Assembly: GCA_046582635.1 (NCBI GenBank)
Contig: JAYGEA010000272.1
Span: forward strand, 1 to 19,271
Length of the DNA: 19,271 nt
Direction of reading: 5' to 3'
Source of the DNA: GCA-2731375 sp046582635
GTDB lineage: Bacteria; Pseudomonadota; Alphaproteobacteria; GCA-2731375
A model generated the notes under the pieces. The model was not told the DNA's origin, did not search any database, and saw only the letters and a program-made list of their open reading frames with translations. The translations under genes and the position numbers were made by a program. The first letter of the stretch is position 1. The number at the start of each line of letters is the position of its first letter. Below are positions 6,094 through 13,606 of this stretch, piece after piece.

Positions 6094-8427
6094 CTATATC
6101 CGCCCCAGCGCCTTGAGCAATCTTGGCGGCGTGACCGGCACCTCCGCGATGGTGGCATCCAGGGGGGCGATGGCGTCATTGACCGCGTTCAAAATGGCCC
6201 CCACGGCGCCCGCCGTGCCAGCTTCCCCCGCGCCCTTGGCACCCAATTGGGAGGTCGCGGTCGGCGTCTCAATATGAGCCACGTCGATATCCGGCATCTC
6301 GCCGGCCATGGGCACCAGATAATCGGCGAAACTGCCGGTCAGCAGATGGCCGTCGTTGTCATAGCGCAGCTCTTCATAGAGGGCGCTGCCAATGCCTTGG
6401 ACGACACCGCCACGGATTTGTTCGCGCACCAAAAGCGGATTCAAAATACGGCCACAATCGTGCACCACCAGATGCCGCAGGGGCGTGACGATGCCGCTGT
6501 CCACGTCCACCTCGACGGTGGCGAATTGAATGCCATTACCAGCCAGAAACAGCCGGTCCTTGGAGGCATAGCGTTCCACCACGGTCAGATCGGCGGGCAC
6601 GCCATCGGGAATGGAATACGGTTGGAAATGGCCGATCCGGGCAATTTCGGCGACGCTCATATGGGTCGTGGCGGCCTCCACGACCATGCCGGCCTTAATA
6701 GCCAAATCGGCGGGATCTTTTTGCAACAGGCTGGCCGCGATGGAGAGGATGTTGTGACGCAACGTCGCCGCCGCGCGCAGGGCCGCTTCGCCCGCCAAGG
6801 CCGCGCCGCGGGACCCCCACGAACCGCCGCCCACGGGACACAGCGCGCTGTCGCCGCTGATCACCTCGACCCACCCCAGGGGCACGCCCAGGGTATCGGC
6901 CACGACCTGCTGAACACCCGTATCGATACCCTGGCCCTGATCCGTGGCGCCGGTATAGCAGCGCACCATGCCGGAAGCCTCCAGCCGGATCTGGGAGGTT
7001 TCCTGGGCCGAGATATGCTGGCCGCCCTGGCCATAGTATTCCGGCCCGATGGCGGTCAATTCAACGAAGGTGGCAATGCCGAGACCGCGATAAATGCCCT
7101 TGGCCCGCAGCGCCGCCTGTTCTTCGCGAAATTGGGGCACATGGAACATCGCAGAGGCCTTGTCCAGGCAGTCCCGCAGGGAAAGATACTCGAAGTCGAT
7201 ACCGCCCACGGAGATACGGGGGAAATCATCGCCATGCAGGTAGTTGCGCCGGCGCAGCGCGATTGGGTCGAGGCCCAATTTGGCGGCGCCCAGATCGATT
7301 AGACGTTCCGCCACGGCGCAGGCAATGGGATGACCGACCGAGCGGATATGGCCCAGAATGCTTTTGTTCAAAAAAGCCATGGACAAATTGGCCCGGTAGT
7401 GTTCGTGGGCATAGGGCGCGCCGGTCAGCCGGCTGATCTGATTGCCTTCCGCGATGGAGGTACGGGGATATTGGCCGTAGGCCCCGGCATTGAACAGATC
7501 GTCCACCTCGATTGCCAGGATATCCCCCGTGGGGGAGAATGCCATGCGGGCGGTAACTTCATGATCCCGGCAATGGACATCGGCCAGAAACGATTCCAGC
7601 CGGTCGGCGATATATTTGATGGGCCTGACCAACAGCTTGGCGGCCACGCAGGCAACCAGCTCGTCCGCCATCAGGTGATGCTTCAGACCGAAGGCGCCGC
7701 CCACGTCCGGGCAGATCACCCTGACCTTATGTTCCGGCAGGCGCAGCAGGCGGGCATACAAATCCTGCTGTTGGTGGGGGGTCTGGTGCGATTGATGCAC
7801 CGTAAGACGGTCTTCGCTGGGTTCGAATTCGGCGATGATGCCGCGTGGTTCCAAGCTGACGCCGGTATGTCGGTGAAAGCGGAAATGCTCTTCCACCACA
7901 TGGTCGGCGCGCGCGAACGCCGTCCTGGTATCGCCCACCGCAATCTCCGCCGTGTAGGCAAGATTACCATCCATATGTGCATGCAGGCGGGGCGCATCCG
8001 GTGCCAGGGCATCCTTGGCATCCACGACAGCGGGAAGTTCAGCCCAGTTTACCGCGACCAATTCGGCGCCATCCTCGGCCACGGCGCGGCTTTCCGCGAC
8101 GACGGCGGCCACGGCCTCGCCCTGCCAGCGGACGATATCGGTGGCCAGCGCAAATTGCTCCGGCGCCGCCATGGTGGGGAACAGCTTGTGCTCCGCCCGC
8201 CAGGAAGCGACGGCGTCCACAAGCTCCGCCGCCGTCAGAACCGCTACGACGCCCTGCAGGTCCCGCGCCGCCGCGCAATCGATCGCCTCGATCCGGGCAT
8301 GGGCATAGGGGCTGCGCACGAACGCCAGATGCAGGAGGCGCGGCATGGTGATGTCGTCGACAAAGCGGCCGCGGCCCAGCAGCAGCCGCTTGGCCCGGTC
8401 ACGGGGAACTTCCGCGCCAATACTCAT
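6094..8427 (-). CDS. Xanthine dehydrogenase-family molybdopterin-binding (large) subunit
   Basis: This is the 777-residue catalytic subunit of a molybdenum hydroxylase, the CoxL/XdhB-type large chain. It carries the molybdopterin cytosine dinucleotide cofactor and hydroxylates a substrate with water-derived oxygen. Visible elements are the N-terminal a/b-hammerhead domain (about 15-135), GGAFGLK (243-249), GATDQGQG (493-500) and GAKGAGEAG (729-737) with Glu735 at the conserved catalytic base. The loop that reads AYRCSFR in form I CO dehydrogenase and AYRGAGR in form II is GHIRSVGHP here (359-367), so it is not a CO dehydrogenase and lacks the Cys. Its start ATG overlaps the 2Fe-2S subunit stop as ATGA. 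Together with the next two genes it forms a complete L-S-M set. The substrate is unknown; an N-heterocycle or aldehyde would be typical for the family. Confidence 0.93.
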   Translation of the reverse strand: MSIGAEVPRDRAKRLLLGRGRFVDDITMPRLLHLAFVRSPYAHARIEAIDCAAARDLQGVVAVLTAAELVDAVASWRAEHKLFPTMAAPEQFALATDIVRWQGEAVAAVVAESRAVAEDGAELVAVNWAELPAVVDAKDALAPDAPRLHAHMDGNLAYTAEIAVGDTRTAFARADHVVEEHFRFHRHTGVSLEPRGIIAEFEPSEDRLTVHQSHQTPHQQQDLYARLLRLPEHKVRVICPDVGGAFGLKHHLMADELVACVAAKLLVRPIKYIADRLESFLADVHCRDHEVTARMAFSPTGDILAIEVDDLFNAGAYGQYPRTSIAEGNQISRLTGAPYAHEHYRANLSMAFLNKSILGHIRSVGHPIACAVAERLIDLGAAKLGLDPIALRRRNYLHGDDFPRISVGGIDFEYLSLRDCLDKASAMFHVPQFREEQAALRAKGIYRGLGIATFVELTAIGPEYYGQGGQHISAQETSQIRLEASGMVRCYTGATDQGQGIDTGVQQVVADTLGVPLGWVEVISGDSALCPVGGGSWGSRGAALAGEAALRAAATLRHNILSIAASLLQKDPADLAIKAGMVVEAATTHMSVAEIARIGHFQPYSIPDGVPADLTVVERYASKDRLFLAGNGIQFATVEVDVDSGIVTPLRHLVVHDCGRILNPLLVREQIRGGVVQGIGSALYEELRYDNDGHLLTGSFADYLVPMAGEMPDIDVAHIETPTATSQLGAKGAGEAGTAGAVGAILNAVNDAIAPLDATIAEVPVTPPRLLKALGRI

Positions 8428-8900
8428 GGCAGTCTCTCCGATTTTTTTCGGGACTGGGCAACGGCCTCGACCGCATCGACAATGGCCTGATAGCCGGTAC
8501 AGCGGCAGAAGTTACCGGACAGATAGTCGCGGATCTGTTGCCGGCTGGGATTGGGGTTGTCGCGCAATAACTCCCGGGCGCTCAACAGCATGCCGGGCGT
8601 GCAGAAACCGCATTGCAAGGCGTTCAGGCGGTGGAAGGCCGCCCGGAGGTCGTCCAGTTCAACGCCTTCGATTGTTTCCACCTTTGCGCCATCGGCCTGC
8701 ACGGCGAGAACCAGGCAGCCGCGCACGGTCTGATCATCCAGCACAATTGTACAGGCCCCGCAGGCGCCCTGCTCGCAGCCCACATGACTGCCGGTGAAAC
8801 CGAGATCATGGCGCAGAAAATCAACGAGGTTCAGGCGCACGGGCACCTCGCGCGCCACCGCTTCGCCATTCACCGTTAGGGCGATCCGCCGTGTCTTCAT
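8424..8900 (-). CDS. 2Fe-2S small subunit of molybdenum hydroxylase
   Basis: The 158-residue protein is the CoxS/XdhA-type iron-sulfur chain, which passes electrons from the molybdenum site to FAD. The N-terminal plant-ferredoxin-type cluster is bound by Cys42, Cys47, Cys50 and Cys62 (GCEQGACGAC...GC). The C-terminal four-helix domain binds the second cluster with Cys97, Cys100, Cys132 and Cys134 (CGFC ... CRC). Length and cysteine spacing are canonical. It overlaps the FAD subunit stop by 4 nt upstream and the large-subunit start by 4 nt downstream, so the three subunits should be made in step. No signal peptide is visible, so the enzyme is cytoplasmic. Confidence 0.96.
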   Translation of the reverse strand: MKTRRIALTVNGEAVAREVPVRLNLVDFLRHDLGFTGSHVGCEQGACGACTIVLDDQTVRGCLVLAVQADGAKVETIEGVELDDLRAAFHRLNALQCGFCTPGMLLSARELLRDNPNPSRQQIRDYLSGNFCRCTGYQAIVDAVEAVAQSRKKSERLP

Positions 8901-9733
8901 GGGGACAACCCCGCCAATGTACGCCGCAGCAGGACCCGCACCAGATGCCGGCGGTAGGCCGGGGGATAGGCCGGGTCGTCGGCGGGATCGACCTCATCGC
9001 CGATCAGCGCGACGGCTGCCTCTGTTGCCGTGGGGTCCCGGGCCAACAGGGCCATTGCCCGCACCGCCAGAATGGGCCGGTCGGCGACACCTAATAATGC
9101 CAGACGCGGATTGCCCAGGCCGCTGTCGGCGACAAGCGCCAGACCGGCCATGGCAAAATCCCCGCGCCGGCGGGCCACCTCGTTGAAGATTTGAATACTG
9201 TCGCCGCCGCGCCGGGGCAGGCGCACGGCGGTGAGGATTTCGTCCGCCGCCAGGGCCGTTTCATAAATGCCGGCGAAGAAATCCACCATGCCAACCCAGC
9301 GTTGCCCCGCCGCCGATTGCAGCGAAACCTCGCCCTCCAGGGCCAGGCAGCAGGCGCCAAGTTCGGCCGCCGGGTCTGCCATGGCCAGACTGCCGCCGAT
9401 GGTGCCCCGATGGCGCACGCTGGGGTGGGCGATATGCCCGACCGCTTGATGCAGCAGGGGATATTCCCGGCCGATCAAGGCGCTGGCTGCCAGATCGCAA
9501 TGGCGCACCAGAGCGCCGATCTCGATATTTCCGTCGCCTTCGGCGATCTCGCGCAACCCTTCCAGACGGCCGATATCTATCAGGTATTCGGGTGCGGCGA
9601 GGCGAAAGTGCAGCAACGGCAACAGGCTCTGGCCGCCGGCGATAATGGCCCCATCCTCGCCATGGCGGGCCAGCATCGCAAGGGCCTCGGACAATGTCTC
9701 GGGCCGCAAATATTCAAAGTCAGGCGCCTTCAT
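8897..9733 (-). CDS. FAD-binding medium subunit of molybdenum hydroxylase
   Basis: The 278-residue protein is the CoxM/XdhC-domain-type flavoprotein chain that takes electrons from the 2Fe-2S subunit and hands them to the final acceptor. The two FAD pyrophosphate-binding loops are visible: AGGQSLLP (residues 32-39) and TIGGSLA (111-117). The start MKAPDFEYLRPETLSEAL is typical of the family, and the C-terminal CO dehydrogenase flavoprotein domain follows from about residue 175. ATG at 9733 lies 9 nt after the stop of the AhpD-like gene with no strong ribosome-binding site, so coupled translation is likely. The gene order FAD, 2Fe-2S, Mo is one of the common orders for these operons. Confidence 0.95.
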   Translation of the reverse strand: MKAPDFEYLRPETLSEALAMLARHGEDGAIIAGGQSLLPLLHFRLAAPEYLIDIGRLEGLREIAEGDGNIEIGALVRHCDLAASALIGREYPLLHQAVGHIAHPSVRHRGTIGGSLAMADPAAELGACCLALEGEVSLQSAAGQRWVGMVDFFAGIYETALAADEILTAVRLPRRGGDSIQIFNEVARRRGDFAMAGLALVADSGLGNPRLALLGVADRPILAVRAMALLARDPTATEAAVALIGDEVDPADDPAYPPAYRRHLVRVLLRRTLAGLSP

Positions 9734-9742
9734 CGCGCCGGA

Positions 9743-10336
9743 CTATTCCGCCGAAACCCGGCCGGGCGGCGCGATGGGACAATTGTCTTCCCGGCTGACC
9801 AGATCGAAGACAAAGAGAAATTTCGCCATCCCCACCAATACGGCGAAGCAGACGCCCAGCTCGAATATTTCGCCGTCGTCAAAATGCTCTGAAAGCGCGT
9901 CATACAGATGGCGATCCATATAGCCGTCCATGTTGGCCAGGGTCATTTCCTCGCACAGCCGCAGCACGGCGCGTTCCCGGTCATCGAACAGGGCGGAGGC
10001 GGGATCGAACAGGGCGTCCAGCTGTTCCTGGCTGACACCGTCCGCCAGGGCGGCCTTGGAATTGCCCCGGTTGCAAAAGGCGCAGCCGTGCATGGTGGAC
10101 AATTTCATCCGCGCCAGTTGCTTGATACGGACCTCGACCCGGCCGCCGTGAAACATCCGCGCGTAGAAGCTGTTGTAGTACCAATCCATAACCTCCGGCG
10201 CATTGCCCGCCACCTCGATCAAGGTAGCCTCGTCCCGGTCCCGCATGGCCGCATCCCACAAGGGTGCCAGGTCTTCGCCCAATTCAGCGCGGGGAATTTT
10301 CTTCAGGTGCGGGTCCGGCATGTAAGCTAACTCCAT
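9743..10336 (-). CDS. AhpD/carboxymuconolactone decarboxylase-like protein with CxxC
   Basis: This all-helical protein of the AhpD/CMD superfamily has a CxxC redox pair, GCAFCNRGN (Cys85 and Cys88 when counted from 10336). The superfamily includes alkyl-hydroperoxide reductase partners and decarboxylases. In AhpD the motif is followed by a catalytic His four residues on (CxxCxxxH); here that position is Asn92, so peroxidase activity of the AhpD kind is doubtful. Length is 197 residues from ATG at 10336, which overlaps the upstream gene by 10 nt. An in-frame ATG at 10321 (192 residues) has GGAG 9 nt upstream and may be the true start. It sits between the MetE-type gene and the Mo-hydroxylase genes. 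A redox or decarboxylation role in the same pathway is inference. Confidence 0.75.
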   Translation of the reverse strand: MELAYMPDPHLKKIPRAELGEDLAPLWDAAMRDRDEATLIEVAGNAPEVMDWYYNSFYARMFHGGRVEVRIKQLARMKLSTMHGCAFCNRGNSKAALADGVSQEQLDALFDPASALFDDRERAVLRLCEEMTLANMDGYMDRHLYDALSEHFDDGEIFELGVCFAVLVGMAKFLFVFDLVSREDNCPIAPPGRVSAE

Positions 10337-11442
10337 ATCTCATGGGCAACCTCGACCACCAGGCGCAGTTTGGCGATCTGGTCGGCAAGGGTGATCTTGT
10401 TGCCGTGATGGGTGGATGAAAAGCCGCATTGGGGGCTTAAACACAAACGGTCCAGATCAATATACTTCGCCGCCTCGTCGACCCGCCGTTTCAGGGTGTC
10501 CTTGCTTTCCAGTTCCGGGGTTTTCGTGGTCACCAGGCCCAGGACAACGATTTTGTCATCGGGAACAAAGCGCAAGGGTTCAAAGCCGCCGGCCCGTTCG
10601 CTGTCATATTCCATGAACAGGGCGTCGATCTTGACCGTGTTGAAGACCCGCTCGGCCACCGGTTCATAGCCGCCCTGGGCTGCCCAGGTGCTTTGAAAAT
10701 TGCCCCGGCACATATGCATGGCCGTGGTCACATCGTCGGGCAGATCGCGGATGGCATCGTTCAGTGCGTTGGCGTAGGTCAGGGCCAGCTCGTCCGCATC
10801 GTCGCCCCGGGCCTTCAAATTGGCGCGGATATCGTCGTCGCAAAGATAAGCGTACGAGATATCGTCCAATTGCAAATAACGGCAGCCCGCATTGGCCAAA
10901 TCACCCAGCTCGGCCCGGTAGGCCGCCGTCAGATCGGCCCAGAATTCTTCCAGATCCGGATAGGCCGCCTCCGAGATGCCTTCCCGCCCGGCCCTGAAAT
11001 GCGCCATGGAGGGGCCCGGCACGGTGAACTTGGCGATGCCGCCGGAGATAGCATCCGTTTGTTCATGCAAATAGGTAAAATGATCCACCATGACCGGTTT
11101 GCTGCGCGCCAACTTGCCCGTGATCATGGCCCGTGGCGGCTGCTCATCGCTGCCCTGAAACGTGCCTTTGTCCAGGGGTTCGCCCAGTTCAAACCCATCG
11201 AAGCCGCTGAGAAAATCGAAATGCCACCAGGTGCGGCGAAATTCGCCGTCGCTGATCCCTTGCAGGCCGATGTCCTGTTGCATGGCGACAACTTCGCTGA
11301 TGCAACGGTCTTCCACCGCCCGCAATTCCTCCGCCGTAATGTCGCCCGCCGCCTCCCGGGCGCGGGCCCGGTGCAGGCTGTCGGGACGCAGCAGGCTGCC
11401 CACATGGTCGGCCCGGAAGGGCGGCTTTGTACGTGCGGTCAT
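10327..11442 (-). CDS. Stand-alone MetE-type (cobalamin-independent methionine synthase C-terminal-like) zinc methyl/alkyltransferase
   Basis: The 371-residue protein matches the C-terminal catalytic barrel of cobalamin-independent methionine synthase, as in the YxjG-type single-domain proteins. The four zinc ligands are all recognisable: His243 and Cys245 (MHMCRGN), Glu278 (MEYD) and Cys339 (SPQCGF). The N-terminus FRADHVGSLLRP is also typical. The family activates a thiol on zinc for methyl or alkyl transfer; epoxyalkane:coenzyme M transferase belongs to the same fold. The full MetE N-terminal domain is missing, which is normal for this subgroup. The start is ATG at 11442 with AAGGA about 8 nt upstream, 14 nt after the dehydrogenase stop. 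Its place inside a catabolic run suggests demethylation or thiol alkyl transfer on a pathway intermediate rather than housekeeping methionine synthesis; this is inference. Confidence 0.8.
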   Translation of the reverse strand: MTARTKPPFRADHVGSLLRPDSLHRARAREAAGDITAEELRAVEDRCISEVVAMQQDIGLQGISDGEFRRTWWHFDFLSGFDGFELGEPLDKGTFQGSDEQPPRAMITGKLARSKPVMVDHFTYLHEQTDAISGGIAKFTVPGPSMAHFRAGREGISEAAYPDLEEFWADLTAAYRAELGDLANAGCRYLQLDDISYAYLCDDDIRANLKARGDDADELALTYANALNDAIRDLPDDVTTAMHMCRGNFQSTWAAQGGYEPVAERVFNTVKIDALFMEYDSERAGGFEPLRFVPDDKIVVLGLVTTKTPELESKDTLKRRVDEAAKYIDLDRLCLSPQCGFSSTHHGNKITLADQIAKLRLVVEVAHEIWS

Positions 11443-11456
11443 TGATCCATCCTTTC

Positions 11457-12389
11457 TTAGTCCTGGTCCAAAACCGCCTGAACATCCGCCGGGTCCACCG
11501 CGATTTCCACGCCGGCGCGTTCCTGTTGCAGCAGCATGGAAACCCGCGAATCCCGCTCGCCCCAGCCCCGGCCCAATGCCTCGGTCATATCGGCGACGGT
11601 GGCGTTGATCAGGCGCATGGGCACGCCGAATTCGCGGCCCAGTTCGGCCGCCAGGCTGACATCCTTGTGGGCCAGCTTCAGGGCGAAATCCGCCGGGTCG
11701 TAGGAATTGATCAGATAATGGTCCGACAGGCTGTCAAAGGTCCGTTGCCGCCCCCGCGCGCCCTGGCGTACCGCCTCCCACAGGGCAAGGGGCTCCACCC
11801 CCGCCTTGACACCGACCGAAAAGACCTCCGCCAGGGCGGTCTGAATGGCATAGCCGGCGGCGTTATGCACCAACTTGGCCACCGCGCCGGCGCCGATGGG
11901 ACCGATATAGCGGACCTGATCGCCCAAGGCATCCAGGGCCGCGCGGTTGGCATTGAATATCTCTTCGTCGCCGCCAACCCAGATCGCTAGCTTGCCCGAC
12001 ACAGCGCCCTTGGGGCCGCCGCTGACCGGGGCATCCAGGCAATGCAGGCCCTTTTCCGCCATGGCCCCGTGAATACGCCGCACCATGGTGGGGGAGTTGG
12101 TGGACAGATCAAACAGCACCGAGCCGGGCGCCATGCCGGCGACTAGGCCGTCCGCCTCATCCAAGGCCACGGCCTCAACCTCGGGCGGGCCGGGCAGGGA
12201 GGTCAGGATCACGTCCGAGGCCGCCGCCAGCTCACGCGGCGTGGCGGCCCATGTGGCGCCGGCCTGCAAATGCGGCTCGGCCACCTGGCGGTGCAGGTCA
12301 TGGACCGTTACCTCGAAGCCGGCCTTGATAATGTTCGTGGCGAAGCTGGCGCCCATGGTGCCCAGGCCGATGAAACCGATCTTGGTCAT
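11457..12389 (-). CDS. NAD(P)-dependent beta-hydroxyacid dehydrogenase (3-hydroxyisobutyrate dehydrogenase family)
   Basis: The 310-residue protein has the full pattern of 3-hydroxyisobutyrate/tartronate-semialdehyde dehydrogenases, which oxidise a beta-hydroxyacid to the semialdehyde or run in reverse. The Rossmann loop GFIGLGTMG is at 5-13. An Asp at the end of strand 2 (VHDLHR, Asp31) hints at NAD preference. The substrate motif DAPVSGGPKGA is at 119-129, and the catalytic Lys172 is in KLVHNAAGY with Asn176. The second domain is all-helical and of normal length. ATG at 12389 has AGGA 7 nt upstream and lies 3 nt after the CMD gene stop. In this context it probably oxidises a hydroxyacid made by a hydratase step; the actual substrate is not predictable. 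Confidence 0.9.
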   Translation of the reverse strand: MTKIGFIGLGTMGASFATNIIKAGFEVTVHDLHRQVAEPHLQAGATWAATPRELAAASDVILTSLPGPPEVEAVALDEADGLVAGMAPGSVLFDLSTNSPTMVRRIHGAMAEKGLHCLDAPVSGGPKGAVSGKLAIWVGGDEEIFNANRAALDALGDQVRYIGPIGAGAVAKLVHNAAGYAIQTALAEVFSVGVKAGVEPLALWEAVRQGARGRQRTFDSLSDHYLINSYDPADFALKLAHKDVSLAAELGREFGVPMRLINATVADMTEALGRGWGERDSRVSMLLQQERAGVEIAVDPADVQAVLDQD

Positions 12390-12392
12390 GAC

Positions 12393-12701
12393 TTAATCCT
12401 GACCCTCGAAGACTTCCAAGGCGACGCGCCCAGCATTCACCGCCGTGGGCCAGCCGGAATAAAATGCCAGATGGGTGATCAGGCCAAACAGCTCTTCCTT
12501 GGTGACGCCGTTGGTCACGGCGCGGGCCATATGGCCCTTTAACTCCTCGGTCCGGTACAATGCGATCAGCACGGCAACCGTGGCCAGGCTGCGGTCGCGT
12601 TTCGAGAGTTCGGGCTGTTCCCAGACATCGCCGAACAGCACCTCGTCGCGCAGTTTGCCCAGTTGGGGGATCAGATCGTAGGGGGTTTTTTTCGCTGCCA
12701 T
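12393..12701 (-). CDS. Small carboxymuconolactone decarboxylase family protein
   Basis: This 102-residue protein has the compact helical CMD fold without the CxxC pair of AhpD. It resembles gamma-carboxymuconolactone decarboxylase, which decarboxylates a lactone in the protocatechuate branch of the beta-ketoadipate pathway. Features are RDRSLATVAVLIALYR (residues 36-50), GHMARAVTNGVTKEEL with His57 (56-71), and LITHLAFYSGWPTAVNAGR with His77 (74-92). The start is ATG at 12701 with GGGAG 8 nt upstream. A TTG further upstream would add five residues but lies over the ribosome-binding site. The partner lactonase-like gene directly upstream makes a lactone-handling role plausible, but I would not assign the beta-ketoadipate step itself. 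Confidence 0.8.
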   Translation of the reverse strand: MAAKKTPYDLIPQLGKLRDEVLFGDVWEQPELSKRDRSLATVAVLIALYRTEELKGHMARAVTNGVTKEELFGLITHLAFYSGWPTAVNAGRVALEVFEGQD

Positions 12702-12726
12702 TGTTCGCTCTCCCAAATTAATTCGG

Positions 12727-13542
12727 CTAGATCATCGCATCCTTTGGCGCCACGTCCAACCTGACCACCGCGCCGTCCAATTCCGGGCTTGGGGCGGGAT
12801 AGCGTTGCATCACCAACGGGTCATGGCCGGGTACGATATGAGCGTTGTCCGAGGCCAGGGCCGCTAGCTTGCGGTGGCTTTCCAGCATATGGAACAAGTT
12901 TTCGTGGGTCAGGAACGGCGTTTCCTGCTCGAAGCTTTCGTAATAATGCGCCACGTCGGATGCCAGGACCACCGGGCCGCGCTGGCTGCCGACACGCACG
13001 GCCTGCATGCCGCGGGTGTGGCCGGGCAGATGGTGCACCGTGACGCCGGGGGCAATTGTCCCCTCGCCGTCATGGAAGACGACACGATCGCCGTAGATCA
13101 GGCGCACCATGGCGACCACGTCATCGAGACGGAAGGAATGGCGCAAGGCCGGGTGGGTCATGGCCCGGCCGGTGACCAGGGACATCTCCGTATCCTGGAT
13201 ATGGAACCGGGCATTGGGAAACATTTCCAGATTTCCGGCGTGGTCGTAATGCATGTGGGTGATAATGACGTCTTCGACATCCCCCGCATCGATGCCCAGC
13301 AGCGCCAACCCCTCCACCGGAGAGCGCAGATAGGTGCGGCTCCGGCTCTCGCCCTCTTCCCGGCCGAAGCCCACGTCGACCACGATGGTGCGTGCCTGGT
13401 TGGCCAAAACCCAGATGAAATAATCCATGGCCATGGGGGCATCGTGTGGGTCGCCATGCACGAACATGGTGCCGCGCTCCCCCATGCGCTCGCCGTATTT
13501 GATGGCGTAAATTTCGTAAACATCGTGATTTTCCTGGGGCAC
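12727..13542 (-). CDS. MBL-fold metallohydrolase, N-acyl homoserine lactonase (AiiA)-like
   Basis: The 271-residue protein has all the metal-binding positions of a dinuclear metallo-beta-lactamase-fold lactonase: HMHYDH (His96, His98, Asp100, His101), His175 in PGHT, Asp196 in SDVAHYY and His240 in PGHD. The Tyr200 after the Asp fits the AiiA-type lactonase group, whose Tyr helps ring opening. I prefer GTG at 13542 as start because GAGGAAG lies 6 nt before it. The ATG at 13608 gives a 293-residue product but has no such site and would overlap the start of the divergent gene. Family members open homoserine lactones or other lactones. In this run a catabolic lactone or ester is the likelier substrate. 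It is the first gene of the upper minus-strand run. Confidence 0.85.
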   Translation of the reverse strand: MPQENHDVYEIYAIKYGERMGERGTMFVHGDPHDAPMAMDYFIWVLANQARTIVVDVGFGREEGESRSRTYLRSPVEGLALLGIDAGDVEDVIITHMHYDHAGNLEMFPNARFHIQDTEMSLVTGRAMTHPALRHSFRLDDVVAMVRLIYGDRVVFHDGEGTIAPGVTVHHLPGHTRGMQAVRVGSQRGPVVLASDVAHYYESFEQETPFLTHENLFHMLESHRKLAALASDNAHIVPGHDPLVMQRYPAPSPELDGAVVRLDVAPKDAMI

Positions 13543-13606
13543 GGGACTTCCTCTCTTGAGCGGCAACGAATTAGTGTAACATCGCGGGTCAACAAGGGAG
13601 TCATGC
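13543..13606. promoter_or_regulatory. Divergent intergenic region, probable bidirectional promoter
   Basis: These 64 bp separate the MBL hydrolase (minus) from the ketopantoate-reductase-like gene (plus) and must hold the start signals of both, unless transcription begins inside a gene. TTGACC on the minus strand (13592-13587) is a candidate -35 for the leftward run. TTGAGC at 13556-13561 with TAACAT at 13577-13582 (15-bp spacing, short) is a weak candidate for the rightward gene. The plus gene has GGGAG 6 nt before its ATG. ATGCATGC at the start is a short palindrome of no clear meaning. Confidence 0.45.

Noticed and set aside
6049..8490. Plus-strand open frames of 417 and 386 codons
   Set aside because: Both are shadows of the molybdenum-subunit gene, which has intact cofactor motifs on the minus strand.
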